NCBI GenBank assembly: GCA_946547205.1
Contig: CAMNPA010000005.1
Span: 1 to 23,972, forward strand
Source of the DNA: an uncultured Selenomonadales bacterium
GTDB taxonomy: Bacteria > Bacillota > Negativicutes > Selenomonadales > Selenomonadaceae
Direction of reading: 5' to 3'
Length of the DNA: 23,972 nt
Below are positions 1-5,708 of this stretch, one piece after another (positions within the stretch are counted from its first letter, which is position 1; each line of letters opens with the position of its first letter). Position numbers and translations under genes: made by a program. The notes below the pieces were generated by a model. It saw only the letters and a list, made by a program, of their open reading frames with translations, was not told where the DNA came from and searched no databases.

Positions 1-19
1 TTTGTCGTCAGTCAAACCT

Positions 20-49
20 AAAAACCCGCCGAGCTTTTCGACGGGATTT
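20..49 (-). terminator. Terminator of mini-array 1
   Basis: An 8-bp stem (25-32 with 38-45) is followed on the minus strand by a run of T (complement of the A run at 21-24). One pair is G-U in the minus-strand RNA but would be a C-A mismatch in plus-strand RNA. The hairpin therefore fits minus-strand transcription, the direction proposed for the adjacent mini-array. Confidence 0.6.
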
Positions 50-55
50 TTTTTT

Positions 56-243
56 GTCCAAACACCGCAAGCGGTACGGAATCTTACGCAAGTTAAGAAA
101 CATCTCTCGAACTATGTCGACTCTATGACGATGGCGTTTCAAAACCGTAAACGGTATGGAACCTTACGTAAGTGTGCATATTTATCCGATGACGGTCGGA
201 CAGGTGCGCGAGTTTGTTTCAAAACCGTAAACGGTAAGAATTG
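56..243 (-). CRISPR. Leaderless CRISPR mini-array 1
   Basis: Three repeat units of the local 37-bp family. They are a degenerate distal copy (56-92), a full copy (136-172) and a copy at 216-243 that has lost its promoter-proximal end. Two 43-bp spacers lie at 93-135 and 173-215. Read on the minus strand, the repeat ends in TTTTGAAAC, the usual 3' end of repeats that give a GAAAC-type crRNA tag, so transcription should run right to left. The truncated copy keeps the hairpin and tag. A -35/-10 promoter starts only about 5 bp to its right, and there is no leader. The unit should be transcribed and processed but probably cannot acquire spacers. Confidence 0.85.
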
Positions 244-248
244 AAAGT

Positions 249-277
249 TTTATATCACAGTCGCCGTTGTAATGCAA
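249..277 (-). promoter_or_regulatory. Promoter of mini-array 1
   Basis: Minus strand TTGCAT (272-277), 17 bp, TATAAA (249-254): a near-consensus housekeeping promoter. It is alignable with the main array's leader promoter (4107-4135) and mini-array 2's promoter (6335-6363), including the flanking TTTCTTG and GTGATATAAAA. Transcription should start inside or at the edge of the truncated repeat. Confidence 0.75.
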
Positions 278-293
278 GAAAATTTTTGGCGAG

Positions 294-309
294 TGATTCA
301 CAGGAAAAT
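294..309. promoter_or_regulatory. Shared 16-bp box between divergent promoters, copy 1
   Basis: TGATTCACAGGAAAAT occurs here and again exactly at 5454-5469. In both places it lies between the -35 boxes of two divergent promoters (mini-array 1 and micro-ORF module 1 here; cas2 and module 2 there). It could be an operator or simply a remnant of a duplicated segment. Confidence 0.45.
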
Positions 310-313
310 CGAT

Positions 314-342
314 ATGCGCGGCAAGAATCGTTCTGATATATT
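314..342 (+). promoter_or_regulatory. Promoter of micro-ORF module 1 (extended -10)
   Basis: ATGCGC (314-319), 17 bp, then TGA-TATATT with the -10 at 337-342. The -35 is poor but the TGn extension is present. The same layout and spacing recur at 5474-5502 ahead of module 2, which supports both calls. Confidence 0.5.
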
Positions 343-373
343 TAACGCAAGCTGATTCAGGAGGTGTATCAAA

Positions 374-436
374 ATGCCGTGGTTCGTCGCAGGTTTCGTC
401 GTTTCAGGTTTAATGGTTCTCGCGTCCGATCGTTGA
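374..436 (+). CDS. Micro-ORF, 20-residue hydrophobic peptide
   Basis: ATG at 374 is preceded by a near-perfect ribosome site AGGAGGTG (359-366) with 7-nt spacing, and a TGA ends the frame at 434-436. The peptide starts MPWFVAGFVV and is hydrophobic until a short LASDR end, long enough for a single membrane helix. It is the first gene of a short plus-strand unit with its own promoter and terminator. I recognise no family. It resembles small membrane peptides (type I toxins, holin-like or regulatory microproteins) only in size and hydrophobicity. The strong ribosome site is the main evidence that it is translated. Confidence 0.5.
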   Translation: MPWFVAGFVVSGLMVLASDR

Positions 437-458
437 AAATTTTTTGGAGGTGAAAATT

Positions 459-518
459 ATGATGTACATGCCGGAGTTTGAAGTATCGTTGCCGTTTGGA
501 TCGCGTGTATTTTTCTAA
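459..518 (+). CDS. Micro-ORF, 19-residue peptide
   Basis: ATG at 459 follows GGAGGTG (446-452) with 6-nt spacing, and TAA ends at 518. The peptide begins MMYMPEFEVS and ends in GSRVFF, with no clear membrane segment. It lies 22 bp after the 20-residue peptide gene in the same unit. No family is recognised and I propose no function. Translation is inferred from the ribosome site and from a similar string of micro-ORFs in the second module. Confidence 0.45.
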   Translation: MMYMPEFEVSLPFGSRVFF

Positions 519-532
519 GGAGCTGATAGAAA

Positions 533-577
533 TTGGACAATGACAAAGTAAGCAAAAATTTCTTAGCCGTTGCGTGA
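533..577 (+). CDS. Possible 14-residue micro-ORF running into a terminator
   Basis: A TTG start follows AAGGAGCTGATAGA. The frame reads MDNDKVSKNFLAVA and stops inside the terminator stem. Module 2 ends in a similar frame (MQSDKV...FLAVA, 6040-6093). The shared FLAVA end is encoded by the terminator stem, so its conservation may reflect RNA structure rather than the peptide. Only the N-terminal DKV similarity argues for coding. Confidence 0.25.
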   Translation: MDNDKVSKNFLAVA

Positions 578-598
578 AAACGTGGCGGCGATTTTTTT
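566..598 (+). terminator. Terminator of micro-ORF module 1
   Basis: A 10-bp stem (566-575 with 580-589) around a GAAA loop, then seven T. Several pairs are G-U in plus-strand RNA, so it acts on the plus strand. It is nearly identical to the hairpin at 6082-6115. Its T run overlaps the stop codon of the convergent CARF-HEPN gene. Confidence 0.8.
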
Positions 599-2312
599 AT
601 GTCGAAATTTTTTCCAAGGCGGCGAGATAATTTTCAATCAGCGGCTTCAATTCGGCAATGGTCTTCGATGCCTGCGCGTCCGCATGATTGATTAGGTTGC
701 GCTCGTTGCGAATGTCACAATAACCTTGCAGAAATTTTAGCGCAGACTCCGTGTCGGGCTTGAGACTGATAATTTTCTTGCCGGACATTGCCCGATAATC
801 TTTCTCGCGAACGTCCCATTTGCTCTCCGATTTTTCAGCGGACTCACGCAAAATTTTATCGCGGTCAATCTTGAACAGCTCCAAAAGTTTTTCATCGGAC
901 AAATCGGCGACGCGCGTCGGAATTTTGGCATGGTCAAGCGTCTGCAGGAACTGATAAAAATTTTTCTTCCTGTAGACGAGACTTTTTTGATATTCGTCAT
1001 AAATTGCTTGAAGAACTTCCGCGAACGTCGGAAATTTTTTCTTGAAGTCGTTGACGCGAATTGAGCCGCTTTGACAAAGTTCAAAGTGACGTTTGCCCGC
1101 CGAGTACTCGCCGAAAAATTTTTTGACATCAGCGAAAAGCTCGTTGTCGCCGATTGACGCAGAAAAATTTTTCAGGACGGCACGCAGATTGTTGCAAAAG
1201 TTTTCGACGACGGCGGCTTTGTCGACGGCAACTTTGTAATCGATGATGAAATATTGTTCCCAAGTCTTGTGCGATTGACGACCTCTGGTTTCGCAAATTC
1301 TCTTGACGTTTGAATTGTTCGGCGTGCAAATTTTTCGGTTGACAAGTTCAGCGGGCAGCCACTCGGTGCAAAGCGTCAACGCCTGCTGCCAAAAGCCTTT
1401 GCGAATGCACCAACGAATTATATCAAGCCGCGTGCTCGCGCCGCCGATTAAATTGCCGTACTCGTGCTCAATCGTGTCGATAATCTTCGCGAAAAGTTGC
1501 GCCTTCAAATCTTTGTCATGATGTTCGCGGAAAGTTTTGATGTGTTGCCCGAGATTCTGCAGTTCAGATTCAATCGCGCTCGTGCGGCAAATTTTAATGG
1601 CGTCTGCAAAACGATTCATCGCCATAAGCAAATCTTTGACTGCCGGCGAAGGTTTGACGCCAAAATAATCGTGCAATGCCTCGACGCTCCCGAACTTAAC
1701 AAACTCATCCGCGCCCGTTATCAGCGAAAACATTTGCTGAATTTCCGTGACGCTGTAGACAGTTTTTGATTTCGGGTCGGAGTAAAGCACTTCGCCGATT
1801 TCGACGCCGCGATATTTCAGCAGCTGAATTATCGACAGCATGAGCATTGACGCATGACGAAAACCGCCGGTCATATCGGCATGAATTTTTATCGTCGCCG
1901 GTGAATTTTCGCGCGCAAATTTCATGACGGCATCGGCAATTTCGGCTGTCTGCAAAATATTTTTCTCCAGAGCGGTAGAAACGTCGTCGACCTCTGAATA
2001 AGCGTGCACTGAAAATTTTTCGGCGAGTTGCGGACATTCCTTGATGACGCGTCGCTTGAGAAATTCCAGATGAGTCACGTTGCCGAATTCGTTTTCGGAC
2101 GGAGCTTTTTCATTTTGAACGGCGTCGCTTGCGATGAGAAAAATTTTCGCGAGAGGATTATCCGTGAGCATTCGTTCAACGTAAACAATCGCCGACTCGT
2201 TCGTTTGAATCGCCGTGTACGCGCGCCCTTGAACGTCGGGATAAGTTATCGGGTTGCTCAAGTAGTAGCTGCTAACCGGGCTGACGAACGCCAGCATAAT
2301 ATTTTTTTCCAT
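597..2312 (-). CDS. CARF-HEPN ribonuclease (Csx1/Csm6-like, TM1812 type)
   Basis: Likely the cyclic-oligoadenylate-activated RNase of the type III system. The protein has 571 residues from the ATG at 2312. An upstream frame reaching 2420 would overlap the preceding gene and is not preferred. The N-terminal CARF domain (about 1-210) carries ADMTGGFRHASML near 146-158, a variant of the DxTHG ligand motif typical of TM1812-type proteins. The C-terminal HEPN domain ends with RNLINH (about 538-543), matching the catalytic RxxxxH motif. In this family the CARF domain binds cOA made by Cas10 and the HEPN dimer then cuts RNA. The start lies 1 nt after the stop of the upstream small gene, so translation is probably coupled. 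It is convergent with micro-ORF module 1. The exact Csx1/Csm6 name is not certain. Confidence 0.85.
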   Translation of the reverse strand: MEKNIMLAFVSPVSSYYLSNPITYPDVQGRAYTAIQTNESAIVYVERMLTDNPLAKIFLIASDAVQNEKAPSENEFGNVTHLEFLKRRVIKECPQLAEKFSVHAYSEVDDVSTALEKNILQTAEIADAVMKFARENSPATIKIHADMTGGFRHASMLMLSIIQLLKYRGVEIGEVLYSDPKSKTVYSVTEIQQMFSLITGADEFVKFGSVEALHDYFGVKPSPAVKDLLMAMNRFADAIKICRTSAIESELQNLGQHIKTFREHHDKDLKAQLFAKIIDTIEHEYGNLIGGASTRLDIIRWCIRKGFWQQALTLCTEWLPAELVNRKICTPNNSNVKRICETRGRQSHKTWEQYFIIDYKVAVDKAAVVENFCNNLRAVLKNFSASIGDNELFADVKKFFGEYSAGKRHFELCQSGSIRVNDFKKKFPTFAEVLQAIYDEYQKSLVYRKKNFYQFLQTLDHAKIPTRVADLSDEKLLELFKIDRDKILRESAEKSESKWDVREKDYRAMSGKKIISLKPDTESALKFLQGYCDIRNERNLINHADAQASKTIAELKPLIENYLAALEKIST

Positions 2313-2313
2313 G

Positions 2314-2679
2314 TCAATATTCCCTGAACTGAACGAAACGGAAAGTTGAAATTTGTCGCGTGGAGCCGTCGGGCAAAATTTCAGCGTGAGCAATGCGCTC
2401 TGAAGTTGCGGCGACGACAATCACACCGGAATTTTTCAACAGCTCGACCATTGCAAACGTGTAATTGAATTCGCCTTGACATAGGACAGCGGCGGGCTTG
2501 AACGTCAAAATTTTTTCCAGATTCACTTGAGCGAGTTCGCGGACTTCCTCGGCAACAGCATCGGCACTTATCGCGGGAAATGGCACGTCCACGATTTCGC
2601 CGTAAATTTTCGCCGCAGTGATTTGCTCCGCGCTCCAACGTTCCGACGGATGATTTGTGTGATTGACAAAAATTTTCAT
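2314..2679 (-). CDS. Small Rossmann-like CRISPR accessory protein, candidate ring nuclease
   Basis: A 121-residue protein with a GGAGGT ribosome site 6 nt before the ATG. It starts MKIFVNHTNHPSERW, has a GEIVDVPFP segment near 27-35, and then AAVLCQGEF followed by a helix and GVIVVAATSER (about 74-105). This strand-helix-strand pattern suggests a compact Rossmann/CARF-like fold. It is the first gene of a two-gene operon, 1 nt ahead of the CARF-HEPN RNase gene. Small proteins of this size beside such effectors include ring nucleases (Csx15, Csx16, Csx20 and others) that degrade cOA and switch the effector off. I cannot assign it to one of those families by eye, so the role rests on context and fold pattern. 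Confidence 0.6.
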   Translation of the reverse strand: MKIFVNHTNHPSERWSAEQITAAKIYGEIVDVPFPAISADAVAEEVRELAQVNLEKILTFKPAAVLCQGEFNYTFAMVELLKNSGVIVVAATSERIAHAEILPDGSTRQISTFRFVQFREY

Positions 2680-2698
2680 GCTCTGACCTCCGCCGCCA

Positions 2699-2728
2699 AC
2701 TATAGCACAAAAAAAACACTTCCTGCAA
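2699..2728 (-). promoter_or_regulatory. Promoter of the CARF accessory operon, inside the array terminator
   Basis: Minus strand TTGCAG (2723-2728), 18 bp, TGC-TATAGT with the -10 at 2699-2704. The -35 lies in the loop and right stem of the terminator that ends the CRISPR array. The predicted start (about 2692) leaves a leader of about 12 nt beginning at the ribosome site. Confidence 0.5.
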
Positions 2729-2744
2729 TGGCGAAGTGTTTTTT
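2711..2744 (-). terminator. Terminator of the main CRISPR array
   Basis: A 12-bp perfect A/T-tailed stem (2711-2722 with 2733-2744) sits just beyond the distal repeat. It is symmetrical, so it can stop transcription from either side. For the minus-strand array it gives a hairpin followed by a T run. Confidence 0.8.
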
Positions 2745-2746
2745 TT

Positions 2747-3882
2747 ATTCCGACACCGTGAACGGCTAGGGATTCTGAACCTTACGTAAGTGTCAATGCG
2801 CCGTTTGTAGTGTCCATCAACGTGGAAGAAAGTTTCAAAACCGTAAACGGTAAGGAACCTTACGTAAGTTACTAAATCTTTGGAGGTATCTACCATGATA
2901 ATGTCAACGAAAGTTTCAAAACCGTAAACGGTAAGGAACCTTACGTAAGCGTTGACAAAGAGAAATTCGGCATGAGCGATCAGAAGGTCAGCGAGTTTCA
3001 AAACCGTAAACGGTAAGGAACCTTACGTAAGTCGCAGACTATCCTCGCACAAATCTCATTGATTTCATCATGAAGTTTCAAAACCGTAAACGGTAAGGAA
3101 CCTTACGTAAGAACTCACTTCTCCATCAATCTCATGACGCTCGAGAGTTTCAAAACCGTAAACGGTAAGGAACCTTACGTAAGTCGAGGTTCCGGCCCAG
3201 CGTATATCTGTGTCTTTGGAGCCTGGGTTTCAAAACCGTAAACGGTATGGAACCTTACGCAAGTGAAGACAGCGTTTTGAACACGTATGTGCCTCAACCG
3301 AAGTTTCAAAACCGTAAACGGTATGGAACCTTACGCAAGCAACGCAAAGATGGACAGATGATGACTGATGAGGATTTGGCGAGGTTTCAAAACCGTAAAC
3401 GGTATGGAACCTTACGTAAGTTTTCGCCTTTTAAAATACGCAGGGTTTGAACATATGACTCTGTTTCAAAACCGTAAACGGTATGGAACCTTACGCAAGT
3501 CATTGAACGTATAGTGAACCGTTTCTGCACAAGAGATGAGTTTCAAAACCGTAAACGGTATGGAACCTTACGCAAGATCGAAAACGCAAAAGCGATTCTT
3601 GACAATGCGCTTGAATTGTTTCAAAACCGTAAACGGTATGGAACCTTACGCAAGTCAATCAAGGTTTTTCTCAGGTGCTGGTTCAACGGTAAGTTTCAAA
3701 ACCGTAAACGGTATGGAACCTTACGCAAGTTAAGGTTACCAAAACCAAGACGGATAAGCAGGAAACGGAGTTTCAAAACCGTAAACGGTATGGAACCTTA
3801 CGCAAGTGACGTTACTTGAAGCTACCATTGCGGAACTGCTCAGCTGTTTCAAAACCGTAAACGGTATGGAACCTTACGCAAG
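2747..3882 (-). CRISPR. Main CRISPR array: 15 repeats, 14 spacers
   Basis: Full 37-bp repeats start at 2832, 2913, 2995, 3075, 3147, 3227, 3303, 3384, 3463, 3540, 3618, 3693, 3770 and 3846. A degenerate, 7-bp longer copy closes the distal end (2747-2790). Spacers are 35-45 bp, the loose spacing usual for type III. On the minus strand the repeat is CTTGCGTAAGGTTCC then ATACCGTTTACGGT then TTTGAAAC. It therefore has a near-palindrome at the 5' end, a hairpin ACCG-UUUA-CGGU, and exactly 8 nt of tag after it. Transcription runs right to left from the leader at 3883-4143. The nine leader-proximal repeats read TATGG on the plus strand (eight end in CGCAAG; the one at 3384 ends in CGTAAG). The five older ones read TAAGG and end in CGTAAG. 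Confidence 0.98.
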
Positions 3883-3925
3883 GGCACCCGATAAAATGAC
3901 GTAGTGACGCTGTGAGAATCGCGGC

Positions 3926-4050
3926 ATTTGGAAAATGATTCTCCGAAGGACGCTCAACGGGTGCAAACTCCGAAAAAATTTGTCATGTGAGATTCAGAAA
4001 ACGTTGATTTTTGTTGATATGACGCGCTCCTTTCGATTTGGAAAATGATT
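3926..4050. repeat. 15-bp direct repeat inside the leader
   Basis: ATTTGGAAAATGATT is present at 3926-3940 and at 4036-4050, exactly 110 bp apart. Paired sites in leaders can bind host factors or Cas1-Cas2. Here the function is inferred from position only. Confidence 0.6.
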
Positions 4051-4106
4051 TGCACAAACGGCGTCACGACGTAGCGGCAAAACACTTTCCATTTTCAAAC
4101 GACAAT

Positions 4107-4135
4107 TTTATATCACGGCGTCCGATAAATTTCAA
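4107..4135 (-). promoter_or_regulatory. Promoter of the main CRISPR array
   Basis: Minus strand TTGAAA (4130-4135), 17 bp, TATAAA (4107-4112). It begins 9 bp past the cas1 stop codon and about 225 bp before the first repeat. Its sequence context matches both mini-array promoters. Confidence 0.75.
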
Positions 4136-4143
4136 GAAACTTT

Positions 4144-5097
4144 TTAGCGATTGAGGCAGGCGGAAAATTTTCGGACACGCTCAACAATCACTTCACGAGA
4201 ATTTTTGTCGCCGTATTCGCGATATTTTTTCGCCATGTACTCTTCATAGCGCGTGCAAAAAATTATGCGCCCGTCGTCGGTCAAACGGCATTCATCTTCG
4301 GGCTTAAGGAAATGTTCGGGCTGAATCATTCGTTTGTTGAGCAAATTCAAAATAAAGCGGTCGATGACGGGTTGGCGGAAAAACTCCATGAGGTCGAAAA
4401 TCAGCGAATCCTTTCTGCCGTCGTTGGTGTGAAAAAATCCAATGCGAGCGTCCATGCCGGCAAGCGCAGTTGCGATGCGGACTTCGCGTTCCAAAAAGGC
4501 GTAACCGTAATTGAGCAGAGCATTGACGGGATCGCGGGCAGGATGTTGCGAACGTTCCTTCCACTTCCAACGCGTCTGATCCAAAAGTTCAGTGAACGTC
4601 GCGAAGTAAATTTTGGCGGCAAGACCTTCCGCGCCGCGAATCTCGTCGAGCGTTTGCAGTTGCGACAATTTGTCGGCGATCTGTTTTAATTTTTTCGTAG
4701 TCCGTTCGAGTTTGTCGGCGTCAACGGTTTTTTCGTAACGTTTGAGCAAGTCGCGCTGATTGGAAATTTTTTCGGCGATAATTTCTTTCGACAGCTCCGG
4801 TTGCTTGACGGCGTCTTGAAAAATTTCCAGCTGCATGAGCAAACGCGTCGCCGATTGTTTTTCGTAGACGTAATGCCCGATGATTTTTCCGCGCCCGTCA
4901 ATGTAAAAAATCGGAATGTGTTGCTCCATGAGTTCAAAAATCGTCTGCGTCGAGAGTTGAGCATTTCGCCCGATAACGACGCCGTCAACAGAACGAATTG
5001 GCAGCCGACCGAGGACTTCGGAATTTTTTTCGACGACGATGCGCGGCCCGGCTTTATGAGCGGAACTGCCCGCCGATAAAAGATACAACACGCCCAA
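4144..5097 (-). CDS. cas1: Cas1 integrase, adaptation nuclease
   Basis: Metal-dependent integrase that, with Cas2, inserts new spacers at the leader end of the array. The 317-residue length is normal. The beta-rich N-terminus (VLYLLSAGSSAHKAG...) is followed by the all-helical catalytic domain. The expected metal triad is visible as E157 (GAEGLAAKIYF), H223 (GFFHTNDGRKD) and D235 (SLIFDLMEFFRQP). The start is TTG at 5095-5097, chosen because GAGGTG lies 7 nt upstream and overlaps the cas2 stop codon, and the frame then begins with the canonical Cas1 N-terminus. It is read in one operon after cas2 with 11 bp between them and ends directly at the leader. No reverse transcriptase fusion is present. 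Confidence 0.95.
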   Translation of the reverse strand: MGVLYLLSAGSSAHKAGPRIVVEKNSEVLGRLPIRSVDGVVIGRNAQLSTQTIFELMEQHIPIFYIDGRGKIIGHYVYEKQSATRLLMQLEIFQDAVKQPELSKEIIAEKISNQRDLLKRYEKTVDADKLERTTKKLKQIADKLSQLQTLDEIRGAEGLAAKIYFATFTELLDQTRWKWKERSQHPARDPVNALLNYGYAFLEREVRIATALAGMDARIGFFHTNDGRKDSLIFDLMEFFRQPVIDRFILNLLNKRMIQPEHFLKPEDECRLTDDGRIIFCTRYEEYMAKKYREYGDKNSREVIVERVRKFSACLNR

Positions 5098-5108
5098 AAA
5101 TTTTCACC

Positions 5109-5384
5109 TCACACGACGAGAAAGCCTTGTTCGACTTCGAGCGGTTTTGTCGAGAGCCGCAAATTTTTTTCGCACGATTTGCAAAGCGGAGCCATCAGAA
5201 CGGAACTGCCTTTTGAGTTTGCGGCGATTGCCAATAAATCTTTCCACACGCGCGCCGCCTGCTCATTGTCCAGCTTGCAACGGAAGACGCTGTATTGAAC
5301 GCGCCACGCGAAACGCTCAAGGTAGTTGACAATGTTGTCGCGAATTTTGTCGTCGGGAATGTCGTAGCAAATCAGATAGCGCAT
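5109..5384 (-). CDS. cas2: Cas2, adaptation complex subunit
   Basis: A 91-residue protein that starts MRYLICYDIPDDK, the standard beta1 of the Cas2 ferredoxin-like fold, with the conserved Asp at position 9. RVQYSVFRCKL follows as the second core strand. It bridges two Cas1 dimers during spacer integration. An in-frame extension to 5492 would add 36 residues across the cas2 promoter, so the ATG at 5382-5384 is preferred although its ribosome site is weak. First gene of the cas2-cas1 operon, with a clear promoter 29 bp upstream. Confidence 0.95.
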   Translation of the reverse strand: MRYLICYDIPDDKIRDNIVNYLERFAWRVQYSVFRCKLDNEQAARVWKDLLAIAANSKGSSVLMAPLCKSCEKNLRLSTKPLEVEQGFLVV

Positions 5385-5412
5385 AAATTTCAACTCGCAA
5401 AAAGTTTTTGGC

Positions 5413-5441
5413 AATGTAACACAAAAAATTTTCCTGCGCAA
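5413..5441 (-). promoter_or_regulatory. Promoter of cas2-cas1
   Basis: Minus strand TTGCGC (5436-5441), 17 bp, TACATT (5413-5418). It diverges from the module 2 promoter, with the shared 16-bp box between them. Confidence 0.55.
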
Positions 5442-5453
5442 CGAGAAAACGTT

Positions 5454-5469
5454 TGATTCACAGGAAAAT
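5454..5469. promoter_or_regulatory. Shared 16-bp box between divergent promoters, copy 2
   Basis: Exact second copy of TGATTCACAGGAAAAT (see 294-309). It lies 12 bp beyond the cas2 -35 and 4 bp before the module 2 -35, so a bound protein could affect both. Confidence 0.45.
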
Positions 5470-5473
5470 TGAA

Positions 5474-5502
5474 ATGCGCCGTAAAAAATCATCTGCTATT
5501 AT
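5474..5502 (+). promoter_or_regulatory. Promoter of micro-ORF module 2 (extended -10)
   Basis: ATGCGC (5474-5479), 17 bp, TGC-TATTAT with the -10 at 5497-5502. Same spacing and -35 as the module 1 promoter. Confidence 0.5.
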
Positions 5503-5581
5503 TCGCTCACAAGGTCAAAGCAACACCGACCAAGTCCCTTGAAAAGTTCATAACGTCGACAAGTGGAAGGAGCTGTTAAGT

Positions 5582-5704
5582 ATGTTTTTCATGGTGCCGA
5601 TAGTTTCTGCCGCAGTTGAATCCGCTCTTGCCTGTGAAGCCGCCTCGATGTTTACCGCCGGTGCCGCCGTAGCAGTTTCAATCTTCCCGCGCCGCCGCGA
5701 TTAA
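5582..5704 (+). CDS. Micro-ORF, 40-residue Ala-rich hydrophobic peptide
   Basis: ATG at 5582 follows AAGGAG with about 10-nt spacing, and TAA ends at 5704. The peptide begins MFFMVPIVSAAVES and has a second hydrophobic run (SMFTAGAAVAVSIF), then a charged PRRRD tail. This pattern fits a small membrane-associated peptide with a positive C-terminus. It is the first gene of module 2, about 73 bp downstream of the predicted transcription start. I recognise no family. Small toxin, bacteriocin-like or signalling peptide are all possible and none is shown. Confidence 0.5.
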   Translation: MFFMVPIVSAAVESALACEAASMFTAGAAVAVSIFPRRRD

Positions 5705-5708
5705 CCTT

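Larger units (their letters stand above)
3883..4143 (-). promoter_or_regulatory. CRISPR leader of the main array
   Basis: A 261-bp non-coding stretch between the newest repeat and the cas1 stop codon. It contains the array promoter at its far end, a 15-bp direct repeat (3926-3940 and 4036-4050), and a 7-bp inverted pair GCACCCG (3884-3890) / CGGGTGC (3958-3964) beside the integration point. No open frame with a ribosome site is apparent. Its place next to cas1 and the direction of repeat decay identify it as the acquisition end. Confidence 0.85.

Noticed and set aside
2313..2420. N-terminal extension of the CARF-HEPN gene
   Set aside because: It overlaps the upstream small gene, adds no family-like sequence, and the ATG at 2312 begins at the first beta strand of the CARF domain.
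2381..3001. 206-residue minus-strand frame running through array repeats
   Set aside because: Its N-terminal part is translated CRISPR repeat (YVRFLTVYGFETF repeated) and the rest overlaps the better-supported gene at 2314-2679 out of frame.
3247..3819. Plus-strand frames containing FQNRKRYGTLRK or FKTVNGMEPYA repeats
   Set aside because: These are the translated 37-bp repeats and spacers. No ribosome site is present, and the frames shift with spacer length.
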